Source: Anaerolineae bacterium UTCFX1
GTDB taxonomy: Bacteria > Chloroflexota > Anaerolineae > Anaerolineales > Villigracilaceae
Direction: 5' to 3'
Length of the DNA stretch: 64,000 bases
Assembly: GCA_002050275.1 (NCBI GenBank)
Contig: MWTB01000021.1
Coordinates: 1 to 64,000, forward strand
Made by a program: the position numbers and the translations under genes. The notes under the pieces are model-generated. The model worked only from the letters and a program-made list of their open reading frames with translations. It was not told where the DNA came from and did not search any database. Below, piece by piece: positions 7,436-16,183 of the stretch; within the stretch, counting starts at the first letter, position 1, and each line of letters opens with the position of its first letter.

Positions 7436-8044
7436 ATGGTACCAGAGTATAAGAACATCGTCCCGATGGTTGTAGAGAATACGGGACGCGGCGAACGCGC
7501 CTACGATATTTATTCGTTGCTGCTCAAAGAGCGCATTATCTTCCTCGGCACGCCGATTGACGATCAGGTTGCGAACGTGATCGTGGCGCAGTTGTTGTTT
7601 TTGAATCACGAGGATCCTGAAAAAGAAATTCAGATGTACATCAACTCACCGGGCGGCGTGATCTACGCTGGGCTGGCGATCTACGACACAATGCAGATGA
7701 TCTCGAACCCGATCAGCACGGTGGCGGTCGGAGTGACCGCGTCTTTCGGGACCGTCTTGCTGACCGCGGGAACAAAGGGCAGACGTTACGCCCTGCCAAA
7801 CGCGACCATCCACATGCACCAACCGCTCGGCGGCGCGCAAGGACAGGCGACGGACATCGAAATTCAAGCCAAACAGATTTTGCGCCTGAAGAGTCTCTTG
7901 CTCGGCATTATGGCGAAGCACACCGGGCAGCCGCTAGAAGTGATTGAGCGCGACAGCGACCGCGATTATTATCTCGAAGCGAAGCAAGCTGTTGAGTATG
8001 GTTTGGTGGATCAAGTGTTGGAAGCGCCGGAGAAGGTGAAGTAG
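7436..8044 (+). CDS. clpP: ATP-dependent Clp protease proteolytic subunit
   Basis: A 202-residue serine peptidase of the ClpP family. The nucleophile is Ser103 in GVTASFGTV, a variant of the usual GQAASM motif. The catalytic His is His128 in IHMHQPLGG, and the Asp lies in the [18 protein letters not shown] segment. ClpP forms the tetradecameric barrel that degrades proteins unfolded by ClpX or ClpA/C; no clpX is present in this window. CAGGAG precedes the ATG, and a strong terminator follows at 8081-8106. The TASFG variation suggests a paralogue or a lineage-specific form, but the triad is complete. Confidence 0.95.
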   Translation: MVPEYKNIVPMVVENTGRGERAYDIYSLLLKERIIFLGTPIDDQVANVIVAQLLFLNHEDPEKEIQMYINSPGGVIYAGLAIYDTMQMISNPISTVAVGVTASFGTVLLTAGTKGRRYALPNATIHMHQPLGGAQGQATDIEIQAKQILRLKSLLLGIMAKHTGQPLEVIERDSDRDYYLEAKQAVEYGLVDQVLEAPEKVK

Positions 8045-8080
8045 TTTGGTAGTTTTATAGTTAGGTAGTTGGATAGTTTA

Positions 8081-8106
8081 GCCCGCTGAGCGATCGGCGG
8101 GCTTTT
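8081..8106 (+). terminator. Rho-independent terminator of clpP
   Basis: A 9-bp stem (with one G-U pair) closes on a GCGA tetraloop and is followed by TTTT. It is preceded by a short stretch of tandem TAGTT-like direct repeats (8043-8079) of unknown meaning. Confidence 0.8.
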
Positions 8107-8114
8107 GATTCAGT

Positions 8115-8120
8115 TATAAT
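8115..8120 (+). promoter_or_regulatory. Candidate -10 box of the HAD gene
   Basis: A perfect TATAAT lies 8 bases before the ATG at 8129 and directly after the clpP terminator. There is no Shine-Dalgarno site, so a leaderless transcript is likely. The -35 position falls in the terminator and is poor. Confidence 0.45.
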
Positions 8121-8128
8121 CGCGGACT

Positions 8129-8914
8129 ATGATTCCTTCAAACATTAAAGCCCTCATCCTTGACATGGACGGCGTGATCTGGCGCGACGGCGCGCCGATC
8201 GGCGACTTGCCAGAAATTTTCAAGAAGATCGAAGCGCGCGGATTGAGATATGTCTTCGCCACCAACAACGGAACAAAAACGCCAGAACAATATGTTGCAA
8301 CTTTAGAAAAGTTAGGCGTGCGCGTTTCGTCTGAGCAAATCGTCACTTCTGCATTGGGAACGGCGCACATACTGTCGCGGAAGTTTCCACACGGGACAAA
8401 AATTTTCATCGTCGGCGAGAATGGGACGCGCAGCGCGCTGGAAGAAAAGGGATTTGACGTTTTATCGGTTGAACGCGCGCAAGAGGCGGAGATCGTCGTG
8501 ATGGGCATTGACCGCGAGGTCAACTTCGTCAAAATGCGCGAGGCGGCGTTGCTTGTGCGGCGAGGCATTCCGTTCTATGCGACCAACCCCGATAAGACCT
8601 TCCCCACCCCGCGCGGAGAGATCCCCGGCGCAGGCGCATGGATTTCGGTTATCATGACAGCGACAGGCATCGAACCGATTTACGCAGGCAAGCCGTTTCC
8701 GTTTATGATGGAACTCTCGCTGGAACGTCTCGGCACAAAAAAGGAAGAGACTCTCGTCGTCGGCGACCGACTCGAAACAGACATCGCCGCAGGGCAGGCG
8801 GCGGGATGCCCGTGCGCGTTGGCGTTGAGCGGCGTTTCCACAATAGAACAGGCGCACACATGGTCGCCAAAGATAGACATCATTGCTGACGATCTGGCGA
8901 GTCTCATTGGTTAA
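8129..8914 (+). CDS. HAD superfamily phosphatase, NagD/AraL (IIA) type
   Basis: A 261-residue hydrolase. HAD motif I is LDMDGVIW near residue 10 (nucleophile and acid/base aspartates), motif II lies in the ATNNGTKTPEQYV segment, and the C-terminal motif is VVGDRLETDIAAG. Class IIA members dephosphorylate sugar phosphates, nucleotides or damaged metabolites; the substrate cannot be inferred from the sequence. rlmN starts 6 bases after its stop, so the two are probably co-transcribed. Confidence 0.9.
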   Translation: MIPSNIKALILDMDGVIWRDGAPIGDLPEIFKKIEARGLRYVFATNNGTKTPEQYVATLEKLGVRVSSEQIVTSALGTAHILSRKFPHGTKIFIVGENGTRSALEEKGFDVLSVERAQEAEIVVMGIDREVNFVKMREAALLVRRGIPFYATNPDKTFPTPRGEIPGAGAWISVIMTATGIEPIYAGKPFPFMMELSLERLGTKKEETLVVGDRLETDIAAGQAAGCPCALALSGVSTIEQAHTWSPKIDIIADDLASLIG

Positions 8915-8920
8915 TTCGAT

Positions 8921-10012
8921 ATGTTGATTTACGACCTCGATCTCGAATCGATCACGAACCTCTTGCAAGAATGGAATGAACCCGCTTATCGCGCGAAGCA
9001 GATTTGGCAGGGACTGTACCAACATCTCTACGATTCGCCTGAGCAATTTACCAATCTATCCAAGTCACTGCGCGAGAAACTTGCCGAGAATGCGACCTTT
9101 GCTCCGTTCAAAGTAAAAACATATCTCGATTCATCCGATGGCTTCACGCGCAAAACGTTGCTCGAATTGCCAGATAAAAATTTGATCGAAGCGGTGTTGA
9201 TGAAATACGGCGACCCGGCAGATAATCCGCAAATAAAAGCGTCGGCGCCGAACAGCGAGAATTTACGCGGTGCGAAAAACCGTCGCACGCTTTGCATTTC
9301 CACGCAAGCGGGTTGCGCCATGGGATGCGTCTTTTGTGCGACAGGGCAAATGGGGTTCAAACGTCACCTCACGAGCGGCGAGATCATCGCGCAGGTTTTG
9401 TTCTATGCGCGCATGTTGAAAGAACGGAACGAAGTCGTCACCAACATCGTCCTCATGGGCATGGGCGAGCCGTTCCACAACTACGACAACACGATGGAAG
9501 CGATAGACCGACTCAACGACGCTGGCGGATTCAACTTCGGCGCGCGCCGCTTCACTATTTCGACGGTGGGACTGGTCCCCCAAATCCGGCGTTTCGCCGA
9601 CGAGAAGCGACAGGTCAATCTTGCCATCTCCCTCCACGCAGCGGACGATGAGTCGCGTGTTGCAATGCTCCCTGTCAACAAACGCTATAAAATTGACGAC
9701 GTGATCGAAGCCTGCAAATACTACGTCGAGCAAACGCATCGCCGCATCACTTTCGAGTGGGCATTGATAGACCATGTTAACGATTCGCCTGAAACGGCGC
9801 AGAAACTGGCGGCGCGACTCAAAGGCTTATTGTGCCACGTCAACGCCATCCCCCTCAACCCCACCACTGGTTATGCCGGCAAAGCGACTTCGCGCGAGCG
9901 CGCCATCGCGTTCAAAGCGACGCTGGAAGAAGCGGGCATCCCATGTACGATCCGTATGCGGCGCGGAATTGACATTCACGCCGGATGCGGCCAGCTAGCA
10001 GGTTCTGTTTAA
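8921..10012 (+). CDS. rlmN: 23S rRNA (adenine2503-C2)-methyltransferase, radical SAM
   Basis: A 363-residue radical SAM enzyme. The [4Fe-4S]-binding CxxxCxxC motif is C132-A-M-G-C136-V-F-C139. The reactive cysteine lies near the C terminus in RMRRGIDIHAGCGQL, and the GMGEPFHNYDN segment is diagnostic of RlmN. The enzyme methylates C2 of A2503 of 23S rRNA and often A37 of some tRNAs. The ATG follows the HAD gene closely, with no obvious ribosome-binding site. Confidence 0.97.
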   Translation: MLIYDLDLESITNLLQEWNEPAYRAKQIWQGLYQHLYDSPEQFTNLSKSLREKLAENATFAPFKVKTYLDSSDGFTRKTLLELPDKNLIEAVLMKYGDPADNPQIKASAPNSENLRGAKNRRTLCISTQAGCAMGCVFCATGQMGFKRHLTSGEIIAQVLFYARMLKERNEVVTNIVLMGMGEPFHNYDNTMEAIDRLNDAGGFNFGARRFTISTVGLVPQIRRFADEKRQVNLAISLHAADDESRVAMLPVNKRYKIDDVIEACKYYVEQTHRRITFEWALIDHVNDSPETAQKLAARLKGLLCHVNAIPLNPTTGYAGKATSRERAIAFKATLEEAGIPCTIRMRRGIDIHAGCGQLAGSV

Positions 10013-10152
10013 TGTGCGTTGTTTTTTAGCGTAGGTATTGCGATTAATTGGCTACACGCAATTAATTTGGGCACAAACGCTGGAACGCGCGAACTTGTCA
10101 GAACTTTCGGATTGAAGTATAAGTCAGCCCATCTTTTATAGGTGTATGCTTA

Positions 10153-13100
10153 ATGGACAATCAAAAAGTAAATTTTCTTGAACGCCCCATTCACCCCGCT
10201 CTGCCGGCGCTCACATACGAGACGGCGCTTTTTGCGGGCATCATGACTCTCGCCATTCTGACGCGTTTCTACGATTTAGGCGCGCGCGTAATGAGCCACG
10301 ACGAAAGCTTGCACACCTATTTTTCGTGGCTGTTGTATCGTGGGCAGGGCTACCAGCATTCGCCCATGATGCACGGACCCTTCCAGTTCCACGCCATCGC
10401 ACTGACATATTTTCTGTTTGGCGCATCAGACTTCACTGCCCGTATCCCCGCCGTCTTATTCAGCCTTGCCACTGTCGGAATGGTCTGGTATTGGCGCCGC
10501 TATCTGGGCAACTGGGGCATGATCGTTGCCGCGTTTTTGATGACGATCTCGCCTTATATGCTGTATTATGGTCGCTATGTGCGCAACGAAGCGTTCGTTG
10601 GGCTTTCGGGCATCGTCTTGCTTTACGCGCTTCTGCGGTATCTTGAAAGCGGGGAAAAGAAATTCCTATACTGCGTCGCCGCCGCCACTCTGCTGCACTT
10701 CACCTCAAAAGAGACCGCTTTCATTTATACCGCGCAAGCATTGCTGTTCTTAGGATTCCTCTTTATCTCGCGCGTCACGCGCAAACCGTGGGCGAGGCGC
10801 GATCTGCTCCGCATCTTTATTCTCCTGCTTGCATTCGCAGCGCTTCTCGCCAGCGCAGGTGCGGCGTTTTCGTTGATAAGCGATAACCCCGGCGCCCTGA
10901 CCGCCACAGAGACTGTCGCGCCAGCCAACCCAGCCGATAGCAGCCTCGTTCCAGCGGCGCCTTCGGGCATTTCTCCATCGTCAATCGCCCTGCTGTTCGC
11001 AGTCTTAGCGCTCGTCGGCGCAGTTATTGTTTTGTATTTAGGCTATGGTTGGAAGAATCTTCTACAAGAACGTTCGTTCGACCTGCTGATCTTACTCGGC
11101 ACATTTACGCTGCCCTTGCTCACGCCCTTTCCGATCGAATGGCTGAAAGACAAACTAAACATCATCCTGCCTACCGAAGCGTCGCAAGTCGCTTCGATGG
11201 ATCTGCGCACGATATTGATCATCGGCACGCTTGTGCTTCTATTTCTCATCGCATCCATTATCATCGGTCAACTCTGGAATCGAGAATGGTGGAAGTTCGG
11301 CGTATTTTATTGGATCGGCTTCACGCTCCTATTCACAACATTCTTCACTAACCCGGCGGGTTTTTTCACCGGCATCGTCGGCTCGCTGGGCTATTGGCTC
11401 GTGCAGCAAGGCGTCGAGCGCGGGAGTCAGCCGATCTATTTCTATCTCCTCATTCAGATTCCCATCTACGAATTCCTGCCGGCGCTCGGTGCATTAACCG
11501 CGATCTTCATAGGCGCAGCCAAACTGGCTGCGCCGAAACAACCCCTCGCGACAGACGATGCGAAAGACGCGGCGCAGGAACCGCGCGAATCGGCATTCGG
11601 CCTTTTCTTCATCCTGATGGTCTGGTGGACGTTTTCGAGCATCGCCGCATTCTCTATCGCCGGCGAACGCATGCCTTGGCTGACCTATCACATTGCATGG
11701 CCCATGATCCTGTTGACCGGCTGGGCGCTGGGGCGCATCATCGAAGCGGCAGGACGTAAAACTTCCGCGGAGACGTCCAGTCAGACGTTCCTCACGCTGG
11801 CAACAGCAGCGATCTTCGCTTTCTCCGTCTTCAGTCTGCTGCGCTCCATGTTCGGAGGTACGCCCCCGTTTCAAGGCACATCGCTCGATCAATTACAGAA
11901 CACATCCGCCTTCATTCTGCCCCTGTTAATAGCGATAGGCGCGGGCGCAATACTGTATCGCCTGACGCAGAAAGACCGCGCCAGCGTGGGCGTCCTCGCG
12001 CTCGCCGCCGTTGCCGTTATCGCCGCCGGCGCTTGCATCATAAACGGCGCATGGTTGCTCACCGCTCAATCCACAGTCGGATTCGAATCTACGCAAGTCA
12101 ACGCGTACGCGCTTAAATTTGCAGGAACGTTCATCGCGTTCCTGCTCAGCCTCGGAGGGATGATCTATCTCGCGCGGATTCCCCGCCCGAGCCCGCTCGT
12201 CATCTACGCGACGCTCGTCGTTTTCGGGTTGCTCGCAGTGCAGACAGTTCGCGCCTCGTTGCGCGCAAATTACATTAATTACAACGACGCGACAGAATAT
12301 CTCGTATATGCGCATGGCGCAGGCGGCGTAAAAGAGGTTATGGCGCAAGTGGAAGAAATCTCGCGCCGAACCGCCGGCGGATTAAACGCCATCATCGCTT
12401 ACGACGCCAGCGCGCCAGACACCGGCGTTTCGTGGCCCGTCGTCTGGTACTTGCGCGACTACACCGCGCAGCGCTCGTTCGATCAACCCACCCGCGCGTT
12501 GCGCGAAGCGGCGGCGGTGATCGTGGACGCAAAGAACTTCGGCGCAATCGAATCTGCGCTTGGCAATGAATATTATCGCTTCGACTACATTCGCATGTGG
12601 TGGCCCAATCAAGATTACTTCGGGCTGACGCGCGCGCGTGTTTTAAACGCCATCACCGACCCGGGGATTCGCAGCGGTATTTTCGACATTTGGCTCAACC
12701 GCGATTACACGCGCTACGCGCAAGCGACCAACAGCTCCACAATGACGCTGACTACATGGCAGCCTTCAGATGCCATGCGATTATACGTCCGCAAGGACAT
12801 TGCTTCGTTGATCTGGAATTACGGCGTAGGTCCCGTGGAGACCGTCCCTGTGATTGATCCGTACGAAGCGGGCGCGATCGCGCTCACAGCCGACCGCGTT
12901 TTCAGCGGCGGGCAATATCCCCCGCTTGGCTTAAATGCGCCGCGCTCCATCGCCGCCGGGCTGAACGACGATCTATACATCGCCGACTCTAATAACAACC
13001 GCATCCTGCACATCGCTTCAGACGGCAGATTGATCAACCAATGGGGCGCGTTCGGCGACCTGAACACCGGCGCCGCACCGGCTGGCTCGTTCTTTGAACC

Positions 13101-13797
13101 TTGGGGCGTGGCGGTCGGACCCGACGGCTCGGTGTATGTGACCGACACATGGAATCATCGCGTTCAAAAATTCTCGCGTAACGGAAGCCCGCTCCTTATG
13201 TGGGGGCAGTTCGGCCAACCTTTGGAGGATGATCCAAATTCGTACAAGTATTTGTGGGGACCGCGCGGTATCGCCGTTGACGCGCAAGGGCGCGTCCTCG
13301 TCGCCGACACCGGCAACAAGCGCATCATGGTCTACGACTCAAATGGAATCTATCTGACCGAATTCGGTTCCAGCGGATTCGACCCCGGGCAATTCGACGA
13401 ACCGGTCGGCGTAGCGGTCGGATCCGACGGAACTGTGTACGTCGCCGACACATGGAATCAGCGCGTGCAGTCGTTTGCTCCGATCCAAGGCGAGGGCGCA
13501 AGCGTTCTGTTCGCGCCGCTCGCGCAATGGGACGTGAACGGTTGGTTCGGACAATCGCTCAACAACAAACCCTTCATCGCCGTAGACGCAAACAACCGCG
13601 TCTTTATCACCGATCCAGAAGGTTTTCGCGTCATCGAGTTCACGTCTGCCGGCGAGTTTGTCCGCGTATGGGGCGAGTTCGGTTCGGAGCCCGATCAGTT
13701 CGGGCTGCCTGCAGGCATTGCCGCCGACTCCTCCGGCTTCGTCTGGGTGACCGACGCAACCAACAATCGCATCATGCGCTTCGCTCCGCCCAAATGA
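10153..13797 (+). CDS. GT-C membrane glycosyltransferase fused to an NHL-repeat propeller
   Basis: A 1214-residue fusion. The N-terminal half (about residues 20-680) has many membrane helices and an early acidic motif MSHDESLH (Asp50, Glu51), as in PMT/ArnT-type glycosyltransferases that use lipid-linked sugars; it resembles the TIGR03663/Agl23-like group. About 200 residues of extracytoplasmic region follow. Then six NHL blades occupy about residues 915-1214, with repeated VYVTDTWNHRVQ-like segments, enough for one beta propeller. The protein is predicted to sit in the cytoplasmic membrane with the propeller outside. The donor and acceptor are unknown. The SPOUT gene begins 16 bases downstream. 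Confidence 0.85.
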   Translation: MDNQKVNFLERPIHPALPALTYETALFAGIMTLAILTRFYDLGARVMSHDESLHTYFSWLLYRGQGYQHSPMMHGPFQFHAIALTYFLFGASDFTARIPAVLFSLATVGMVWYWRRYLGNWGMIVAAFLMTISPYMLYYGRYVRNEAFVGLSGIVLLYALLRYLESGEKKFLYCVAAATLLHFTSKETAFIYTAQALLFLGFLFISRVTRKPWARRDLLRIFILLLAFAALLASAGAAFSLISDNPGALTATETVAPANPADSSLVPAAPSGISPSSIALLFAVLALVGAVIVLYLGYGWKNLLQERSFDLLILLGTFTLPLLTPFPIEWLKDKLNIILPTEASQVASMDLRTILIIGTLVLLFLIASIIIGQLWNREWWKFGVFYWIGFTLLFTTFFTNPAGFFTGIVGSLGYWLVQQGVERGSQPIYFYLLIQIPIYEFLPALGALTAIFIGAAKLAAPKQPLATDDAKDAAQEPRESAFGLFFILMVWWTFSSIAAFSIAGERMPWLTYHIAWPMILLTGWALGRIIEAAGRKTSAETSSQTFLTLATAAIFAFSVFSLLRSMFGGTPPFQGTSLDQLQNTSAFILPLLIAIGAGAILYRLTQKDRASVGVLALAAVAVIAAGACIINGAWLLTAQSTVGFESTQVNAYALKFAGTFIAFLLSLGGMIYLARIPRPSPLVIYATLVVFGLLAVQTVRASLRANYINYNDATEYLVYAHGAGGVKEVMAQVEEISRRTAGGLNAIIAYDASAPDTGVSWPVVWYLRDYTAQRSFDQPTRALREAAAVIVDAKNFGAIESALGNEYYRFDYIRMWWPNQDYFGLTRARVLNAITDPGIRSGIFDIWLNRDYTRYAQATNSSTMTLTTWQPSDAMRLYVRKDIASLIWNYGVGPVETVPVIDPYEAGAIALTADRVFSGGQYPPLGLNAPRSIAAGLNDDLYIADSNNNRILHIASDGRLINQWGAFGDLNTGAAPAGSFFEPWGVAVGPDGSVYVTDTWNHRVQKFSRNGSPLLMWGQFGQPLEDDPNSYKYLWGPRGIAVDAQGRVLVADTGNKRIMVYDSNGIYLTEFGSSGFDPGQFDEPVGVAVGSDGTVYVADTWNQRVQSFAPIQGEGASVLFAPLAQWDVNGWFGQSLNNKPFIAVDANNRVFITDPEGFRVIEFTSAGEFVRVWGEFGSEPDQFGLPAGIAADSSGFVWVTDATNNRIMRFAPPK

Positions 13798-13813
13798 CAA
13801 ACGCAACGACGCT

Positions 13814-14464
13814 GTGAGCGATTCATCGTTTGAGATTCGAGTCTGCCGGACATGCGGGTTGCGTTACCCCGTCTCTGGGCGTCAACCGCAAGCGGCGCGC
13901 TGCCCGCACTGTTTGGGCGAAACGCTCGTCGTTAAGAGCGGAGCGTTGACTTGCGAGCATCGCGAGCATCGCGAGCGTCGCGAGCGCGAAACATCCCGTC
14001 TGCCCATCTCTGCCGAACGCGCCGTCATCCTCGACAACATCCGCTCGGCGTGGAACGTCGGCTCGATCTTGCGCTCAGCCGAAGGATTCGGATTCAGCCG
14101 CGCCCATCTATGCGGCATCACACCCACGCCAGAACATGACGCAGTGCGCAAAACCGCGCTCGGCGCGGAAGACTCCATCGCATGGACTTGTCATAAAGAC
14201 GCGGTGATATTAGCGCAAGAGTTGAAGCGAAACGGGTGGACGCTTTACGGGCTGGAAGAAACGGACATCTCCACGTCGCTCTACGAAATGGGATATCCGC
14301 ACGAGCCGATGGCGCTGATCGTGGGCAATGAGATCTGCGGCGTAGATCCCGACTTGCTCGCTATGTGCGAGCGCATTTTCTACATCCCCATGCGCGGCAA
14401 GAAGAGGTCGTTCAACGTCGCCATGGCGTTCAGCGCGGCGGCGTACGCGCTTCAGACACGGTAA
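13814..14464 (+). CDS. SPOUT (TrmH/SpoU) RNA 2'-O-methyltransferase with N-terminal zinc ribbon
   Basis: A 216-residue protein. Residues 10-37 carry two CxxC pairs (CRTCG and CPHCLG), a likely zinc ribbon. A short Arg/Glu/His linker is encoded by tandem 9-base repeats. The SPOUT domain starts near residue 66, with NVGSILRSAEGFGF, the ALIVGNEICGVDP motif and the SAM-knot IPMRGKKRSFNVAMA. These enzymes methylate ribose in tRNA or rRNA; the target base is not evident. The start is a GTG at 13814. Confidence 0.9.
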   Translation: MSDSSFEIRVCRTCGLRYPVSGRQPQAARCPHCLGETLVVKSGALTCEHREHRERRERETSRLPISAERAVILDNIRSAWNVGSILRSAEGFGFSRAHLCGITPTPEHDAVRKTALGAEDSIAWTCHKDAVILAQELKRNGWTLYGLEETDISTSLYEMGYPHEPMALIVGNEICGVDPDLLAMCERIFYIPMRGKKRSFNVAMAFSAAAYALQTR

Positions 14465-14468
14465 GCGA

Positions 14469-15116
14469 TCACAGCTTGTTATCGCGCAAGATTTCGTCAG
14501 CCGCTGCGCGGTAATACACGCCGTCTTCCAACTGAAATCCCATACGGTGAAGATAGGCTTCATGGCTGGCATTGCCCGGTGCGGAGACGAGACGCTCGAT
14601 GCCTTTTTCTCGAAAATAATTAGAGCTTCGTTCAAACAGAAATTTACCTGCGCGAAAATCTCGGTAGCCTGGAATGACAAAATCCAGCAAGATCTCAGCT
14701 TGTTTTTCGTCGGCTCGGACAACCAGCGCTCCGACGGGAAGCATGTTTCGTAAAACGAAGACGACCAATTGATCGGGGCTGGCTTCAAAGCGGTATGTGG
14801 GGACGTACTCGACGATCTCTTTTTTGTAGAACTCCAGGAAACTTCTCAAGTAACGGCTGTCGTAATTAACTTCCAGTAATTGAAAGTATTCCTTATGATT
14901 CCACATTTGCCGCAAGTAATACACGTTGACCAGCGCGACCAACCCGTTGAGCGCCGCGACCGGCGCGGCGCCGATCAAAACTCCGTACGCAGTGAAGAAT
15001 AACGCGCCCGCCAAGTTGATCACGCGCAGGCGGAACACCGAGCGCATCGTCAAAGAAATAGCTACCAGAATGGAGCCGACGTAGCCGATCGCTTCGTATA
15101 AAAGACCCATATTCAT
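14469..15116 (-). CDS. YgjV-like membrane domain fused to a GNAT acetyltransferase
   Basis: A 215-residue protein with two parts. Residues 1-75 contain three hydrophobic helices (YEAIGYVGSILVAISL, then INLAGALFFTAYGVLIG, then LNGLVALVNVYYL), as in the YgjV inner-membrane family. Residues 95-205 resemble a GNAT fold, with a strand-turn-helix acetyl-CoA region around VIPGYRDFRAGKFLFE and a terminal HRMGFQLEDGVYY segment. Acceptor unknown. The ATG at 15116 begins the first membrane helix; a longer frame to 15221 adds a non-conserved stretch. It converges on the SPOUT gene with 4 bases between the stops. Confidence 0.7.
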   Translation of the reverse strand: MNMGLLYEAIGYVGSILVAISLTMRSVFRLRVINLAGALFFTAYGVLIGAAPVAALNGLVALVNVYYLRQMWNHKEYFQLLEVNYDSRYLRSFLEFYKKEIVEYVPTYRFEASPDQLVVFVLRNMLPVGALVVRADEKQAEILLDFVIPGYRDFRAGKFLFERSSNYFREKGIERLVSAPGNASHEAYLHRMGFQLEDGVYYRAAADEILRDNKL

Positions 15117-15232
15117 TATGCCCGCTATTGTAGCAAGATCAAGGTTATCGCGCAATCGGAGAATGTCCAATGTCAAAGACGAGCAATGCCATTGCAAGTC
15201 CGACCAGCGCAGCGTTCTCAAAATATATTTAA

Positions 15233-15333
15233 GGCTTACACGAAACCCTAAGATCGATCTGTGAATTGCGTTGCTTCACGCAAATCGTCTTTAAAATTAG
15301 CGGCGATTCGCGGTAAAAGGTCTCGGTCTGCGC
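15233..15333. mobile_element. MITE-like repeat, copy A
   Basis: About 100 bases align with the element at 47049-47144 (shared GGNCTTACACRAAACCCTAA left end, GCTTCAC centre and TCGGTCTGCG right end). The terminal repeats are more decayed than in copy B. It carries no gene. Confidence 0.65.
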
Positions 15334-15429
15334 ATCCAATACGCCTGACGATGAATGTTCCCGCGTATCGGAAGGCGGCTCTCGTGTGTTATGATTGTTG
15401 CAATACTTATACCGCGCAAGGAGAGGATT

Positions 15430-16116
15430 ATGACGATCAAATTAACGCTCCCGGTTAACGGACCTATCACTCAATTATTCGGCGAAAACCCAGATTTCTA
15501 TAAGCAGTTCGGCTTTCCCGGGCACAACGGCGTTGACTATGGCGTGCCGAACGGGACTGCGGTCGTGGCGGCGGCGGCGGGAGCCGTAGCGCTCGTGGGC
15601 TACGAGAACGGCGGTTACGGCAATTACGTCAAACTTAGCCACGCAGACGGCGGCAAGACCTATTACACCTATTATGCGCATCTCGCCAGCGCGACGGTTA
15701 TGGCGGGACAGAAAGTGAAAGCCGGCGAAGTCATCGCCCGCAGCAATAACACCGGCGCCAGCACGGGTCCGCATTTGCATTTCGGGCTGCGGATTGACGG
15801 CGAGAATCCCGCGTACAAAGGCTATGTTGACCCGTTGCCGTATATCGCTCCAAGCGACTCGGATTCGTCGAGCGACGCAGACGCGACTTTCCCCGACGCG
15901 GTGCAATTCCCGTCCGCTATATCATTCGAGGTGACCGCCGAGCAGTTAAACGTTCGCAGCGGACCAGGCGTGGAGTATCCCATTCTCACGCAGGTGACTA
16001 AAGGCAGCGTGCTCAGCGGTCGGCGTTTACAATCGCAAAGCGTGTGGGTCGAATTTGAAAAAGGAAAGTGGGTGGCGCTGGCGTTCGGCGGAGTCGCGCA
16101 TCTCAAGATAAAGTAG
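15430..16116 (+). CDS. M23-family peptidase with C-terminal SH3 domain
   Basis: A 228-residue protein. The LytM/M23 domain (about residues 5-130) has the zinc ligands in GHNGVDYG and the terminal HLHFG motif, as in peptidoglycan endopeptidases. A bacterial SH3-like domain follows (about residues 165-228, with AEQLNVRSGPGVEYPILTQV), which usually binds cell-wall peptides. The ATG at 15430 is chosen because AAGGAG at 15418-15423 sits 6 bases before it. From this start there is no signal peptide, which is odd for a wall hydrolase. A frame extending up to 15355 adds only a weak hydrophobic patch. Confidence 0.85.
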   Translation: MTIKLTLPVNGPITQLFGENPDFYKQFGFPGHNGVDYGVPNGTAVVAAAAGAVALVGYENGGYGNYVKLSHADGGKTYYTYYAHLASATVMAGQKVKAGEVIARSNNTGASTGPHLHFGLRIDGENPAYKGYVDPLPYIAPSDSDSSSDADATFPDAVQFPSAISFEVTAEQLNVRSGPGVEYPILTQVTKGSVLSGRRLQSQSVWVEFEKGKWVALAFGGVAHLKIK

Positions 16117-16183
16117 CGCTGCGTATTGACTTGCCTAGGAACTTTCTTTACATAATCTACAGAATCGCGCGTTTCAGTCGCGA

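Noticed and set aside
16126-16156. TTGACT with a TACATA/CATAAT box on the plus strand, pointing at the helicase 3' end
   Set aside because: No plus-strand gene lies downstream; an antisense RNA is possible but the spacing is poor and nothing else supports it.
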